Assembly (NCBI RefSeq): GCF_003058325.1
Contig: NZ_CP028844.1
Span: 846,001-910,000 of the forward strand
Length of the DNA stretch: 64,000 nt
Direction: 5' to 3'
From: Methylobacterium currus
GTDB lineage: Bacteria; Pseudomonadota; Alphaproteobacteria; Rhizobiales; Beijerinckiaceae
The notes below the pieces were generated by a model. The model did not search any database, was not told where the DNA came from, and saw only the letters and a list, made by a program, of their open reading frames with translations. The position numbers and the translations under genes were made by a program. Shown in pieces: positions 8,832 through 16,083 of the stretch; the stretch's first letter is position 1; the number at the start of each line of letters is the position of its first letter.

Positions 8832-9140
8832 ATGGAAAAGCTGAGCTTTCGACACACCACGCGTCGCGCGCTGCCGGGCGCCAGGGCGCAGGCGATCACG
8901 GGCGTGGTCGCCTCCGGCGACCTCGAAGTGCTGCTGGAGCGGGTGCTGCCGGCGACCGAGTGCATGGTCGAGATCGAGACCGCGATCCGCGGCTACGCCG
9001 AGGTCTGGGACGCGGTCATCGCCGATTTCGTCGCCCGCGCCGAGCCGGGCGGCCTGCGCATCACCGTCAACGACGGCGGCGCCCGCCCCGACACCGTGTC
9101 CTTGCGCCTGCTCCAGGGCGCCCGGCTGATGGAGGCCTGA
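8832..9140 (+). CDS. mdcC: Malonate decarboxylase acyl carrier protein (delta subunit)
   Basis: The 102-residue carrier bears the 2'-(5''-phosphoribosyl)-3'-dephospho-CoA prosthetic group. The modification serine is expected in VVASGDLEVL (Ser28), matching the conserved SGDLE motif of MdcC and of citrate lyase CitD. It is the substrate for MdcA (acyl exchange), MdcDE (decarboxylation) and MdcG/MdcH (priming). The start lies 8 bp after mdcA and the stop 1 bp before the GTG of mdcD, which implies tight translational coupling. Confidence 0.92.
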   Translation: MEKLSFRHTTRRALPGARAQAITGVVASGDLEVLLERVLPATECMVEIETAIRGYAEVWDAVIADFVARAEPGGLRITVNDGGARPDTVSLRLLQGARLMEA

Positions 9141-9141
9141 C

Positions 9142-10077
9142 GTGAGCGAGCGCATCACCGATCCCAAGATCACCGATCCAAAGGCCACGAGCTGGTACGA
9201 GGCGAGCGCCCGCGCCCGGCTCGACGGCCTGCTCGATTCCGGGACTTTTCGCGAGTTCATCGGCCCCGAGCAGCGCCGGATGAGCCCGCACCTGCCGCTC
9301 TTCGACCTGCCGCGCGCCTTCGACGACGGCATGATCGTCGGGGCGGGCCGCATCGACGGCAAACCGGTCCTCGTCGCCGCGCAGGAGGGCCGCTTCATGG
9401 GCGGTGCCTTCGGCGAGGTGCACGGCGCCAAGCTCGTCGGGCTCCTGCGCGCCGCCCTCGTGGCGCGGCCCGCCGCGGTGCTGATCCTGTTCGATACCGG
9501 CGGCGTGCGCCTCCAGGAGGCCAATGCCGGCGAGACCGCCATCGCCGAGGTGATGCGCGCGATCGCGCAGCTGCGCGCGGCCGGCGTGCCGGTGATCGGG
9601 CTGATCGGCGGCCGGGCCGGGGCCTATGGCGGCGGCGGGCTCATCGCCGGCACCTGCTCGCGGCTCGCAATCTCGGAGAGCGGGCGCATCAGCGTCTCGG
9701 GGCCGGAGGTGATCGAGACCAACAAGGGGGCGGAGGAGTTCGATTCCCGCGACCGGGCGCTGGTCTGGCGCACCATGGGCGGCAAGCACCGGCGCCTCAC
9801 CGGCGGCGGCGACGCCTTCGTGGACGACACGGTCGCGGCGTTCCGCGAGGCGGCCCTCGCGCTGATCGGCACCGCGCCGGCCTTCGACCTCGCGACGATG
9901 GAGGCCGAACAGGCGCGGCTGGAGGAGCGCCTCGCGCGCTTCGGCGAATGCCGCGACGGCACGGAGATCTGGGCCCGGCTCGGGGTGAACGACCCGGCTG
10001 CCGTGCCCGGCATGACCACGGCCGAGTTCGATTCCCTTCTCGCCAGCCTCGGGGAGACCCACCATGACGCTCGCTGA
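9142..10077 (+). CDS. mdcD: Malonate decarboxylase beta subunit (malonyl-S-ACP decarboxylase)
   Basis: The product is a 311-residue crotonase-fold carboxyltransferase subunit. Typical blocks are SWYEASARARLDGLLDSGTFREFIGPEQR, the oxyanion-hole region LILFDTGGVRLQEANAGETAIAEV and GGRAGAYGGGGLIAGTCSRLAIS. With MdcE it releases CO2 from malonyl-S-ACP without biotin. The start is GTG, 1 bp after the mdcC stop; the 3' end overlaps mdcE by 14 bp. Residues and length agree with described MdcD proteins. Confidence 0.92.
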   Translation: MSERITDPKITDPKATSWYEASARARLDGLLDSGTFREFIGPEQRRMSPHLPLFDLPRAFDDGMIVGAGRIDGKPVLVAAQEGRFMGGAFGEVHGAKLVGLLRAALVARPAAVLILFDTGGVRLQEANAGETAIAEVMRAIAQLRAAGVPVIGLIGGRAGAYGGGGLIAGTCSRLAISESGRISVSGPEVIETNKGAEEFDSRDRALVWRTMGGKHRRLTGGGDAFVDDTVAAFREAALALIGTAPAFDLATMEAEQARLEERLARFGECRDGTEIWARLGVNDPAAVPGMTTAEFDSLLASLGETHHDAR

Positions 10078-10792
10078 GATCCTGTCGTCGCTGTTTCCCG
10101 AGGGCCATGCCGTCACGGCGGCGGACGGGCTGGTGAGCGGCGAGGGACCGTTCCGCGGCGGCCGGCTCGCGGTGATCGGAATCGACGGCGATACGCCCCT
10201 CGGCGTCGAGGGGGCGTGCCGCCTCGCCGGCCACGTCCTCGCTGTCATGCGCCGGGGCGAGCGCACCCCGATCCTGGTGGCGATCGACTCCGACAGCCAG
10301 CGGATGAGCCGGCGCGACGAGTTGCTCGGCCTCAACGAGTACCTGGCGCATCTCGCCAAGACCCTGCTCCTCGCCGACGCGAAAGGCCATCCGACGGTCG
10401 GGCTGATCTACGGCCACTCGGCGGCGGGCGCCTTCATCGCCACGGCGCTGGCGACCCGGGTCCTCGTCGGGCTGCCGGGGGCGAATCCGAGCGTGATGGA
10501 CCTGCCCTCGGTCGCCCGGGTGACCAAGCTGCCCCTCGACCGGCTGGAGGCGATGGCGAAGGACACGCCGGTCTTCGCGCCCGGCCTCGACAACATGGTC
10601 AAGACCGGCGCGGTGCAAGGCGTGCTCGACCCGCGGGCTGCGCTCGGCCCCCAGATCGCCGCGGTGATCGACGCACTGCCGGAGCGCGACGCCCGCGACC
10701 GCGCCGGGCGCGAGCGCGGCGGCCGGCCGATCGCGGAAGGCATCGCCGCGCAGGTGGTGCGGGAAGCGACCCAACCCGACGCCCGCGCATGA
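10064..10792 (+). CDS. mdcE: Malonate decarboxylase gamma subunit
   Basis: This 242-residue partner of MdcD is also of the crotonase/carboxyltransferase fold. It contains DSDSQRMSRRDELLGLNEYLAHLAKTLLLAD and LIYGHSAAGAFIATALA, both characteristic of MdcE, followed by LPLDRLEAMAKDTPVFAPG. The beta-gamma pair forms the active decarboxylase. The ATG lies within the end of mdcD and the stop overlaps the mdcG start as ATGA. Confidence 0.92.
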   Translation: MTLAEILSSLFPEGHAVTAADGLVSGEGPFRGGRLAVIGIDGDTPLGVEGACRLAGHVLAVMRRGERTPILVAIDSDSQRMSRRDELLGLNEYLAHLAKTLLLADAKGHPTVGLIYGHSAAGAFIATALATRVLVGLPGANPSVMDLPSVARVTKLPLDRLEAMAKDTPVFAPGLDNMVKTGAVQGVLDPRAALGPQIAAVIDALPERDARDRAGRERGGRPIAEGIAAQVVREATQPDARA

Positions 10793-11457
10793 ATCCGGCC
10801 GCGGCGGAGTCCTACCGGCGCCACGACCTCCTCGACGTGGCGCCGGGAGCCTGGGCGGCGATGCTGGCGGACCGGCCGGACCTCAAGGACGTGCCGCAGG
10901 TCGCGGACTGGGCCCTGTTGCGGCGGCCGGTCATCCTGCGCCGGTCCCATCCGGGGGAGGGGGGACTGGTCCCGGCCGGCCTGCCGCTGCCGCCGCGGGA
11001 CGGCAAGCGACGCATCGGCCTCGTGCTCCCGCCCGAGGCGGTGCGCCTGCGCGTCCCGGTCGCCCTGTCGGCGACCCGCGCCGCCTGCCCGGACGCCTGG
11101 GACGCCGTGGTGGCGGAGGTCGCCGCCCTCGGCGAGGCGCATGGCCTCGTGCCGCGCGCCTTCGGCAGCCTGCTCTGGCAGAGCCTGACCGGGCTGCCCT
11201 ACCTGTCCGGGACCTCGGACCTCGACCTGCTCTGGCCCGTCGCCGGGGCGGTCCCGGGCGGGTTCCTCGACGGCCTCGCGGCGATCGACGCGCGGGCGCC
11301 GATGCGCCTCGACGGCGAGATGCTGCTGCCCGACGGCGGCGGCGTGAACTGGCGCGAACTGCACGAGGCCGCCCCGGGCGAGGCCGTGCTCGTCAAGCAC
11401 CGCGACCGCCTCGCCCTGCGCGAGGCCGGGGCGATCCTGGCAGGAGATCCGGAATGA
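10789..11457 (+). CDS. mdcG: Holo-ACP synthase of malonate decarboxylase (phosphoribosyl-dephospho-CoA transferase)
   Basis: The 222-residue nucleotidyltransferase attaches the triphosphoribosyl-dephospho-CoA made by MdcB to the MdcC serine. Visible family marks are RRHDLLDV near the N-terminus and the catalytic pair in SGTSDLDLLWPV, the two aspartates of the polymerase-beta type. It overlaps mdcE by ATGA and mdcB by 4 bp, giving a chain of coupled cofactor-assembly genes. Confidence 0.9.
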   Translation: MNPAAAESYRRHDLLDVAPGAWAAMLADRPDLKDVPQVADWALLRRPVILRRSHPGEGGLVPAGLPLPPRDGKRRIGLVLPPEAVRLRVPVALSATRAACPDAWDAVVAEVAALGEAHGLVPRAFGSLLWQSLTGLPYLSGTSDLDLLWPVAGAVPGGFLDGLAAIDARAPMRLDGEMLLPDGGGVNWRELHEAAPGEAVLVKHRDRLALREAGAILAGDPE

Positions 11458-12500
11458 GATCCCGAATGAGTGCCGTCGCCACCGCATCGGCCGACCTCCC
11501 GCTGCACGCGGGGTGGTCCGAAGAGCATGAAGAGCGGGCCGCTCTCCTCTCCCCGCGAGAAGCCGGGCAAGTCCGACTTCGTCCGTCGGTTGCCGATCCC
11601 GGGCAAGCCCGGGATCTGTCGGGGAGAGGGGAGAGCCCACGCCTCGTCTTGTTCCCTGACAGCCCCGCGCTCCCCGCGGGGGACGAGGACCTTCGCGCCG
11701 CCGACGCGATCGCGCGGGCCGCCGCCGCCGCCCTGCGGGGAGAACTCGACACCTACCCGAAGCCCGGCCTCGTCAGCCCGGTCGATTCCGGCAGCCACAC
11801 CGACATGGATGCGGGCACGTTCCGGGCGAGCGCGGCGGCGATCACGCCGTTCTTCGCGGCGCTGGCCCGCGCGGGCGCGGCGGGGGCCGCGATGCCGGCC
11901 CTGCGCCGCATCGGCCTCGACGCGGAGACGGCGATGCGGGCGGCGACCGGGGGCGTGAACACCCATCGCGGCGCCATCTTCGGGCTCGGCTTGCTCTGCG
12001 CCGCGGCCGGGGCACGGCCGGGGGCCGGCCCGGGGGCGCTGGGCCGCCTCGTTCGGGAGCGCTACGGCGCCGCGATCCTCGACGGTCCGGTGCTGCTCCA
12101 CGCGCCGGGGGCGCGGGCACGCCGCCGCCACGGGGTGGGCGGCGCCCCGGCCGAGGCTGCGGCGGGTTTCCCGACCCTCTACCAGGTCGGCCTGCCGGCC
12201 CTGCGCCGGGGCCGGCGATGGCGGCCGGGCGACCCCCAGGCCGCCCGCGTCGAGGCCTGCCTCGCGCTCATCGCGCATCTCGAGGATACCTGCCTCCTGC
12301 ACCGGGGCGGGCCGGAGGGCTACGCCTTCGCCCGCACGGAAGCGGCCCGGTTCATCGCGGAAGGAGGCGTGGCCCAGCCCGACTGGCGCGAGCGCGCGAC
12401 ACACCTGCACCGCGCCTTCGTGGCCCGCAACCTCAGCCCCGGCGGCGGCGCGGATCTCCTCACGATGACGCTGTTCGTCGACGGGTTCGAGGCGCCGTGA
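11454..12500 (+). CDS. mdcB: Triphosphoribosyl-dephospho-CoA synthase with an unusual N-terminal extension
   Basis: The enzyme joins ATP and dephospho-CoA to form the precursor of the MdcC prosthetic group (CitG family). The conserved part begins near residue 78 (DEDLRAADAIARA) and continues with ELDTYPKPGLVSPVDSGSHTDMD, ATGGVNTHRGAIFGLGLL and LEDTCLLHRGG. Those are the nucleotide and metal-binding blocks. Residues about 30-70 have no counterpart in the family as known to me and are encoded by a palindromic repeat (11541-11636). Either the repeat is translated from the ATG at 11454, or translation begins at TTG 11649, where the repeat's GGGGAGAGG could serve as a ribosome site. The stop overlaps mdcH as GTGA. 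Confidence 0.88.
   Translation: MRSRMSAVATASADLPLHAGWSEEHEERAALLSPREAGQVRLRPSVADPGQARDLSGRGESPRLVLFPDSPALPAGDEDLRAADAIARAAAAALRGELDTYPKPGLVSPVDSGSHTDMDAGTFRASAAAITPFFAALARAGAAGAAMPALRRIGLDAETAMRAATGGVNTHRGAIFGLGLLCAAAGARPGAGPGALGRLVRERYGAAILDGPVLLHAPGARARRRHGVGGAPAEAAAGFPTLYQVGLPALRRGRRWRPGDPQAARVEACLALIAHLEDTCLLHRGGPEGYAFARTEAARFIAEGGVAQPDWRERATHLHRAFVARNLSPGGGADLLTMTLFVDGFEAP
11541..11636. repeat. Palindromic repeat element inside the 5' part of mdcB
   Basis: Outer arms GCTCTCCTCTCCCCG (11541-11555) and CGGGGAGAGGGGAGAGC (11620-11636) pair with a 2-nt gap. An inner perfect hairpin GATCCCGGG-CAAG-CCCGGGATC occupies 11595-11616. The segment just after the right arm (to about 11665) resembles the second copy near 20005-20055, so this is probably a dispersed family of intergenic palindromes, here lying in a coding frame. 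Confidence 0.7.
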
Positions 12501-13420
12501 CCCTCGCGGTGCTCCTCTCCGGCCAGGGCGGCCAGCATCCCGGCATGTTCGCCCTCACGGCGGACCTGGCCGAGGCCGAACCGGTCTTCGCGGCGGCCGC
12601 GCGCTTGCTCGGTGCCGACCCGCGCGCCCTCGTGCGCTCGGGGAGCGCCGACCTGCACGGCAACCGCACCGGGCAGGTCCTGTGCTGCACCGCGGCGCTT
12701 GCGGGCTGGTGCCTCGTCGCGGCCGCGCGCCCGGCCCGCGCGATCGTGGCGGGCTACAGCATCGGCGACCTCGCGGCCTGGGGCTGCGCCGGTCGTCTCG
12801 ATCCCGAGGCCGTGCTGTGCCTCGCCGCGGCGCGGGCGGAGGCGATGGACGACGCGGCCCCCGCCGGGTGCGGCCTTGCCGGAATCAGGGGCCTGCCGCT
12901 CGCCCGGATCGACGCGCTCGCCAGGGAGCATGGCTGCCACCTCGCCATCCGCAACGCCGCCGACAGCGCGGTGGTCGGCGGCGCCCGCGACGCCCTCGAC
13001 GCCCTATGCGGCGAGGCCCTCGCGGCCGGGGCACGCCGCGCCGTGGTGCTGCCGGTGCACACGCCCTCCCACACGCCGCTCCTGGCGCCGGCGAGCCCGC
13101 GCTTCGAGGCGCTTCTGCGTGGCGAATCCCTCCGGCGCCCGCCGCCGGGCGCCCCACGGCTGATCAGCGGGATCGACGGCGCGCCGGTCTTCGACCCGCT
13201 CGCGGGCCTGGGGAAGCTGGCGCGGCAGATCTCGCACCCGATCGACTGGGCCGCCTGCCTGGAGGCCTGTCGGGAATACGGCGCCGACACCGTGCTGGAA
13301 CTCGGCCCGGGCCACGCCCTCGCTACCATGGCCAGGGACGCGATGCCGGGAGCCCGCGTGCACGCACTCGACGAGTTCCGCACGGCCTCCGGCGTCGCCG
13401 ACTGGCTCAAGGGCGGCTGA
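12497..13420 (+). CDS. mdcH: Malonate decarboxylase epsilon subunit (malonyl-CoA:ACP transacylase)
   Basis: The 307-residue transacylase transfers malonyl from CoA to the MdcC thiol to prime the cycle. It shows the FabD-type signature: LSGQGGQHPGMF at the N-terminus, the nucleophile elbow GYSIGDLAAWGCAG, the active-site histidine region LPVHTPSHTPLL, and the C-terminal ISHPIDWAACLEACREYG and ELGPGHALATM. The GTG start overlaps the mdcB stop. It is the last gene of the operon; about 340 bp follow before the next gene. Confidence 0.92.
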   Translation: MTLAVLLSGQGGQHPGMFALTADLAEAEPVFAAAARLLGADPRALVRSGSADLHGNRTGQVLCCTAALAGWCLVAAARPARAIVAGYSIGDLAAWGCAGRLDPEAVLCLAAARAEAMDDAAPAGCGLAGIRGLPLARIDALAREHGCHLAIRNAADSAVVGGARDALDALCGEALAAGARRAVVLPVHTPSHTPLLAPASPRFEALLRGESLRRPPPGAPRLISGIDGAPVFDPLAGLGKLARQISHPIDWAACLEACREYGADTVLELGPGHALATMARDAMPGARVHALDEFRTASGVADWLKGG

Positions 13421-13689
13421 CCGGACCTTGCCTCCGGATATCCCGTCCGGGATCACGACGCGCTGCCGGCGCTGGATGCCGGCAAGGAGCCGTGGCCGCG
13501 CCTGAGGCTGCGAACGGCGCCCAGGACATGCAGGCTGTCGGGGCGCTGACGCTCACGCGAGACGGGGGGCCGACGCTCCCGGCCACGGCCAGGAGCATCG
13601 CGGGTTCCTGATCCGACGGCACTCCCGACGATCCCCCGCACATCGCCGTCCGCACCACACCGCTCCCCGGAACCGGCGGCGCTCCTAAT
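13421..13689. other. Intergenic stretch after the mdc operon
   Basis: No convincing gene is seen. GC-rich short frames on both strands carry no recognisable domain. The operon terminator is presumably here but no clear stem with a T-tract was found. Confidence 0.4.
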
Positions 13690-13743
13690 TCTGACGTTTC
13701 AGATTGACAGCGCCCGCGCGGCCTATTTATCTGATGCGGCAGA
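13690..13743 (+). promoter_or_regulatory. Promoter of the BKACE-HyuAB unit with two operator palindromes
   Basis: A sigma-70-like promoter is visible: TTGACA at 13704-13709, a 17-bp spacer, and TTATCT at 13727-13732. TCTGACGTTTCAGA (13690-13703) abuts the -35 and TCTGATGCGGCAGA (13730-13743) covers the -10 and the start region. Both fit TCTGANNNNKCAGA, which recurs at 21890 and 22036. The layout suggests repression, most simply by the GntR protein encoded at 20074-20811. Confidence 0.65.
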
Positions 13744-13763
13744 TTAAGAGCAAGGAGCGGGAC

Positions 13764-14657
13764 GTGTCGCGGAAAGTCATTCTGACCTGCGCTGTCGTAG
13801 GGGAAAACGCGTATAACCGCGCGCATCCGAGCTTCCCGGTGACGCCCGAACAGATCGCCGACGCAGCCCTGGAGGCGACCGAGGCGGGGGCTTCGGCGGT
13901 GCATCTCCACGTCCGCGATCCGCTCAGCGGGGCCGGCTCCCGCGACCCTGACCTGTTCCTCGACATGGTCACCCGGGTGCGCGACCGGGGCGTCCGGGCC
14001 GTGCTCAACGTCACCTGCGGCGGCGGCGCCACCTACGTCCCGGACCCGGAGGACGAGAGCCGCGGCGGGCCCGGAACCGACATCGCCCCGGCCGCCGAAC
14101 GGGTCCGCCACATCGAGATGACGCGGCCGGAGATGTGCTCCATCGACGTGACGACGCAGAACCAGATGGATGGCGACAAGGAATACGTGTACCTCAATTC
14201 GGCGCCGACCCTGCGTCAGATGGCGCGGCGGTTCCAGGAACTCGGGGTCAAGCCCGAGATCGAGGTCTTCGCGCCCGGCGACATCCTGCTCGCCAACAAG
14301 ATGCTGGAGGATGGCCTGTTCGATGCGCCGCCGGTCTACCAGATCGTCACCGGGACGCGCTGGGGCCTGCCGTCGAGCGCCGAGACCCTGATCTACATGC
14401 GCAGCCTGCTCCCCCCGGGGGCGAACTGGGCGGCCTTCGGCATCGGCCGCATGCAATTGCCGATGGTCGCTCAGGCTACGCTGCTCGGCGGCAACGTCCG
14501 GGTCGGCCTCGAGGACAATCTATACCTGAAGCGCGGGGTGTTCGCCACGAACGGTCAGCTGGTCACGGCCGCCCGGACGATCATCGAGACCATGGGCTAC
14601 GAGGTCGCGACGCCCGACGAGGCGCGGGCCATCCTGGGCCTGAGGCCGCGCCGATGA
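13764..14657 (+). CDS. Beta-keto acid cleavage enzyme (BKACE, DUF849 family)
   Basis: This protein of about 297 residues has a TIM-barrel fold typical of enzymes that use acetyl-CoA to cleave a beta-keto acid into acetoacetate and a CoA ester (for example 3-keto-5-aminohexanoate cleavage). The zinc-binding HxH is seen in AVHLHVRDP near residue 50; other family blocks are FLDMVTRVRDRGVRAVLNVTCGGG, PEIEVFAPGDI and the C-terminal GGNVRVGLEDNLYLKRG, containing the conserved glutamate. GTG at 13764 was chosen because AAGGAG precedes it and because the promoter -10 lies downstream of the first possible start codon. Substrate is unknown. It overlaps the next gene by ATGA. Confidence 0.88.
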   Translation: MSRKVILTCAVVGENAYNRAHPSFPVTPEQIADAALEATEAGASAVHLHVRDPLSGAGSRDPDLFLDMVTRVRDRGVRAVLNVTCGGGATYVPDPEDESRGGPGTDIAPAAERVRHIEMTRPEMCSIDVTTQNQMDGDKEYVYLNSAPTLRQMARRFQELGVKPEIEVFAPGDILLANKMLEDGLFDAPPVYQIVTGTRWGLPSSAETLIYMRSLLPPGANWAAFGIGRMQLPMVAQATLLGGNVRVGLEDNLYLKRGVFATNGQLVTAARTIIETMGYEVATPDEARAILGLRPRR

Positions 14658-15199
14658 GCGCGCTGCTGGTTCCCTGGCGGGGCCGGGCCCCGCGCGTGGC
14701 GCCCGACAGCTTCGTGGCGCCGACCGCCGTCCTCGTCGGGGATGTCGAGGTGCGCTCCGGCGCCAGCATCTGGTACGGCGCGGTCCTGCGGGCCGACGAT
14801 TGCGCGATCGCCGTCCTGGAGGGCGCCAACGTCCAGGACGGGGCGGTGATCCACGCCGATGCCGGCAACGACGTCGAGATCGGCGAGGAGGCGACGATCG
14901 GACACCGCGCCGTCATCCATGGCTGCCGGGTCGGCGCCGGCGCGCTGGTCGGCATGAACGCGGTGGCGCTCGACCGCGCGCAGATCGGCCCGCGCGCGCT
15001 CCTCGGCGCCAACGCGCTCCTGACCGCCGGCCGGATCGTGCCCCCGCAGCGGCTCTGGACCGGCTCCCCGGCCACCGACCGGCGGGACCTTACAGACGAG
15101 GAGCTGCGGCACATCCGCGAGGGCGCGGCCCTCTACCGGGAGAAGACGCGGCAGCATCTCCTGGCGGCTCAGGCCGGTGCCGAGCCACGTCCGGCCTGA
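14654..15199 (+). CDS. Gamma-carbonic-anhydrase-like left-handed beta-helix protein
   Basis: The 181-residue protein has hexapeptide repeats forming a left-handed beta-helix, for example VLVGDVEVRSGASIWYGAVLRADD. The three metal-ligand histidines of the gamma-CA family are in place: GAVIHADAG, TIGHRAV and IHGCRVG. A short C-terminal helix follows. Relatives (YrdA/PaaY type) include a thioesterase acting on ring-hydroxylated CoA by-products and true carbonic anhydrases. Here the coupling to a BKACE gene (ATGA overlap) suggests a housekeeping or thioesterase role in the same catabolic route; this is inference. Confidence 0.85.
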   Translation: MSALLVPWRGRAPRVAPDSFVAPTAVLVGDVEVRSGASIWYGAVLRADDCAIAVLEGANVQDGAVIHADAGNDVEIGEEATIGHRAVIHGCRVGAGALVGMNAVALDRAQIGPRALLGANALLTAGRIVPPQRLWTGSPATDRRDLTDEELRHIREGAALYREKTRQHLLAAQAGAEPRPA

Positions 15200-15250
15200 C
15201 CGGATCTAAGGCCACCAAAACCCCCCAACCAGCGAGCGGCAGGCGACGCG

Positions 15251-16024
15251 ATGACGACGACCGACGGACAACGGATCCTGGTGACGGCGGGCGCCGGCGG
15301 CGCCGGGCGCGTGATGGTGCGGGACTTCGCCGCCCGGGGCGACCGGGTCCTCGTCTGCGACCTCGACGGCGAGGCCCTGGCGCGGCTGAAAGGGGAGATC
15401 CCGGGCGTCCTGACGGTGCCGTGCGATGCCGGCTCGGCCGCCTCGATCGCCGAGACGATCGAGGCCGCGCAAAGGCTGCTCGGCGGCGTGGACGTCCTCG
15501 TCAACAATGTCGGCATCTCCGGCCCCACCGCCGCTGCCGAGGATGTCGCGCTGGAGGAGTGGGAGACCGCCTTGCGGGTCAACCTCACCAGCCACTTCCT
15601 CTTCGCCCGCGGGCTGATCCCCGGGATGAAGCGCCAGGGCGGGGGAGCGATCGTCACCATCTCGTCGGGGAGCGCCAGGACCGGGCTGCCGCTGCGCCTT
15701 CCCTACGTGGTCTCGAAGGGCGCGCTCCTCAGCCTGACGACCAATCTCGCCCGCGAGCTCGGCCCCTTCGGCATCCGGGTGAACGCGATCCTGCCCGGGC
15801 CGATCCGGGGCGAGCGCATCGCCCGCATCATCCGCGAGAAGGCCGCTGCCCTGGGCGTCAGCGAGGCCGACTACGAGGAATCGCTGACGCGCTACACCTC
15901 GCTGCGCACCCTGATGGATCCCGAGGACATCGCCGCCATGGTGCTGTTCCTCGCATTAAGCGCCGGCCGCCGCATCACCGGCCAGCTGATCGGCGTCGAC
16001 GGCAATCTCGAATGGGAAGAGTAG
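15251..16024 (+). CDS. SDR-family NAD(P)-dependent oxidoreductase
   Basis: A classical short-chain dehydrogenase of 257 residues. The N-terminal glycine motif is slightly unusual (TAGAGGAGRVMVRDF rather than TGxxxGxG). NNVG is present in VLVNNVGISGP, the catalytic serine is in TISSGSARTG, and the YxxxK is YVVSK. The C-terminus GQLIGVDGNLEWEE matches the usual SDR end. It probably oxidises a hydroxy intermediate or reduces a keto intermediate beside BKACE in the same operon. Confidence 0.85.
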   Translation: MTTTDGQRILVTAGAGGAGRVMVRDFAARGDRVLVCDLDGEALARLKGEIPGVLTVPCDAGSAASIAETIEAAQRLLGGVDVLVNNVGISGPTAAAEDVALEEWETALRVNLTSHFLFARGLIPGMKRQGGGAIVTISSGSARTGLPLRLPYVVSKGALLSLTTNLARELGPFGIRVNAILPGPIRGERIARIIREKAAALGVSEADYEESLTRYTSLRTLMDPEDIAAMVLFLALSAGRRITGQLIGVDGNLEWEE

Positions 16025-16083
16025 CGCTCCTCGCAAGAGGAGAACGCACCGGTCCGAAGCACGCGCAGCACGCGGAAGCAGAC

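Noticed and set aside
14800..16083. A long N-terminal extension of the HyuA frame
   Set aside because: The extension overlaps two other well-supported genes and has random Arg-rich composition; the real start is ATG 16084 directly before DTGGTFTD.
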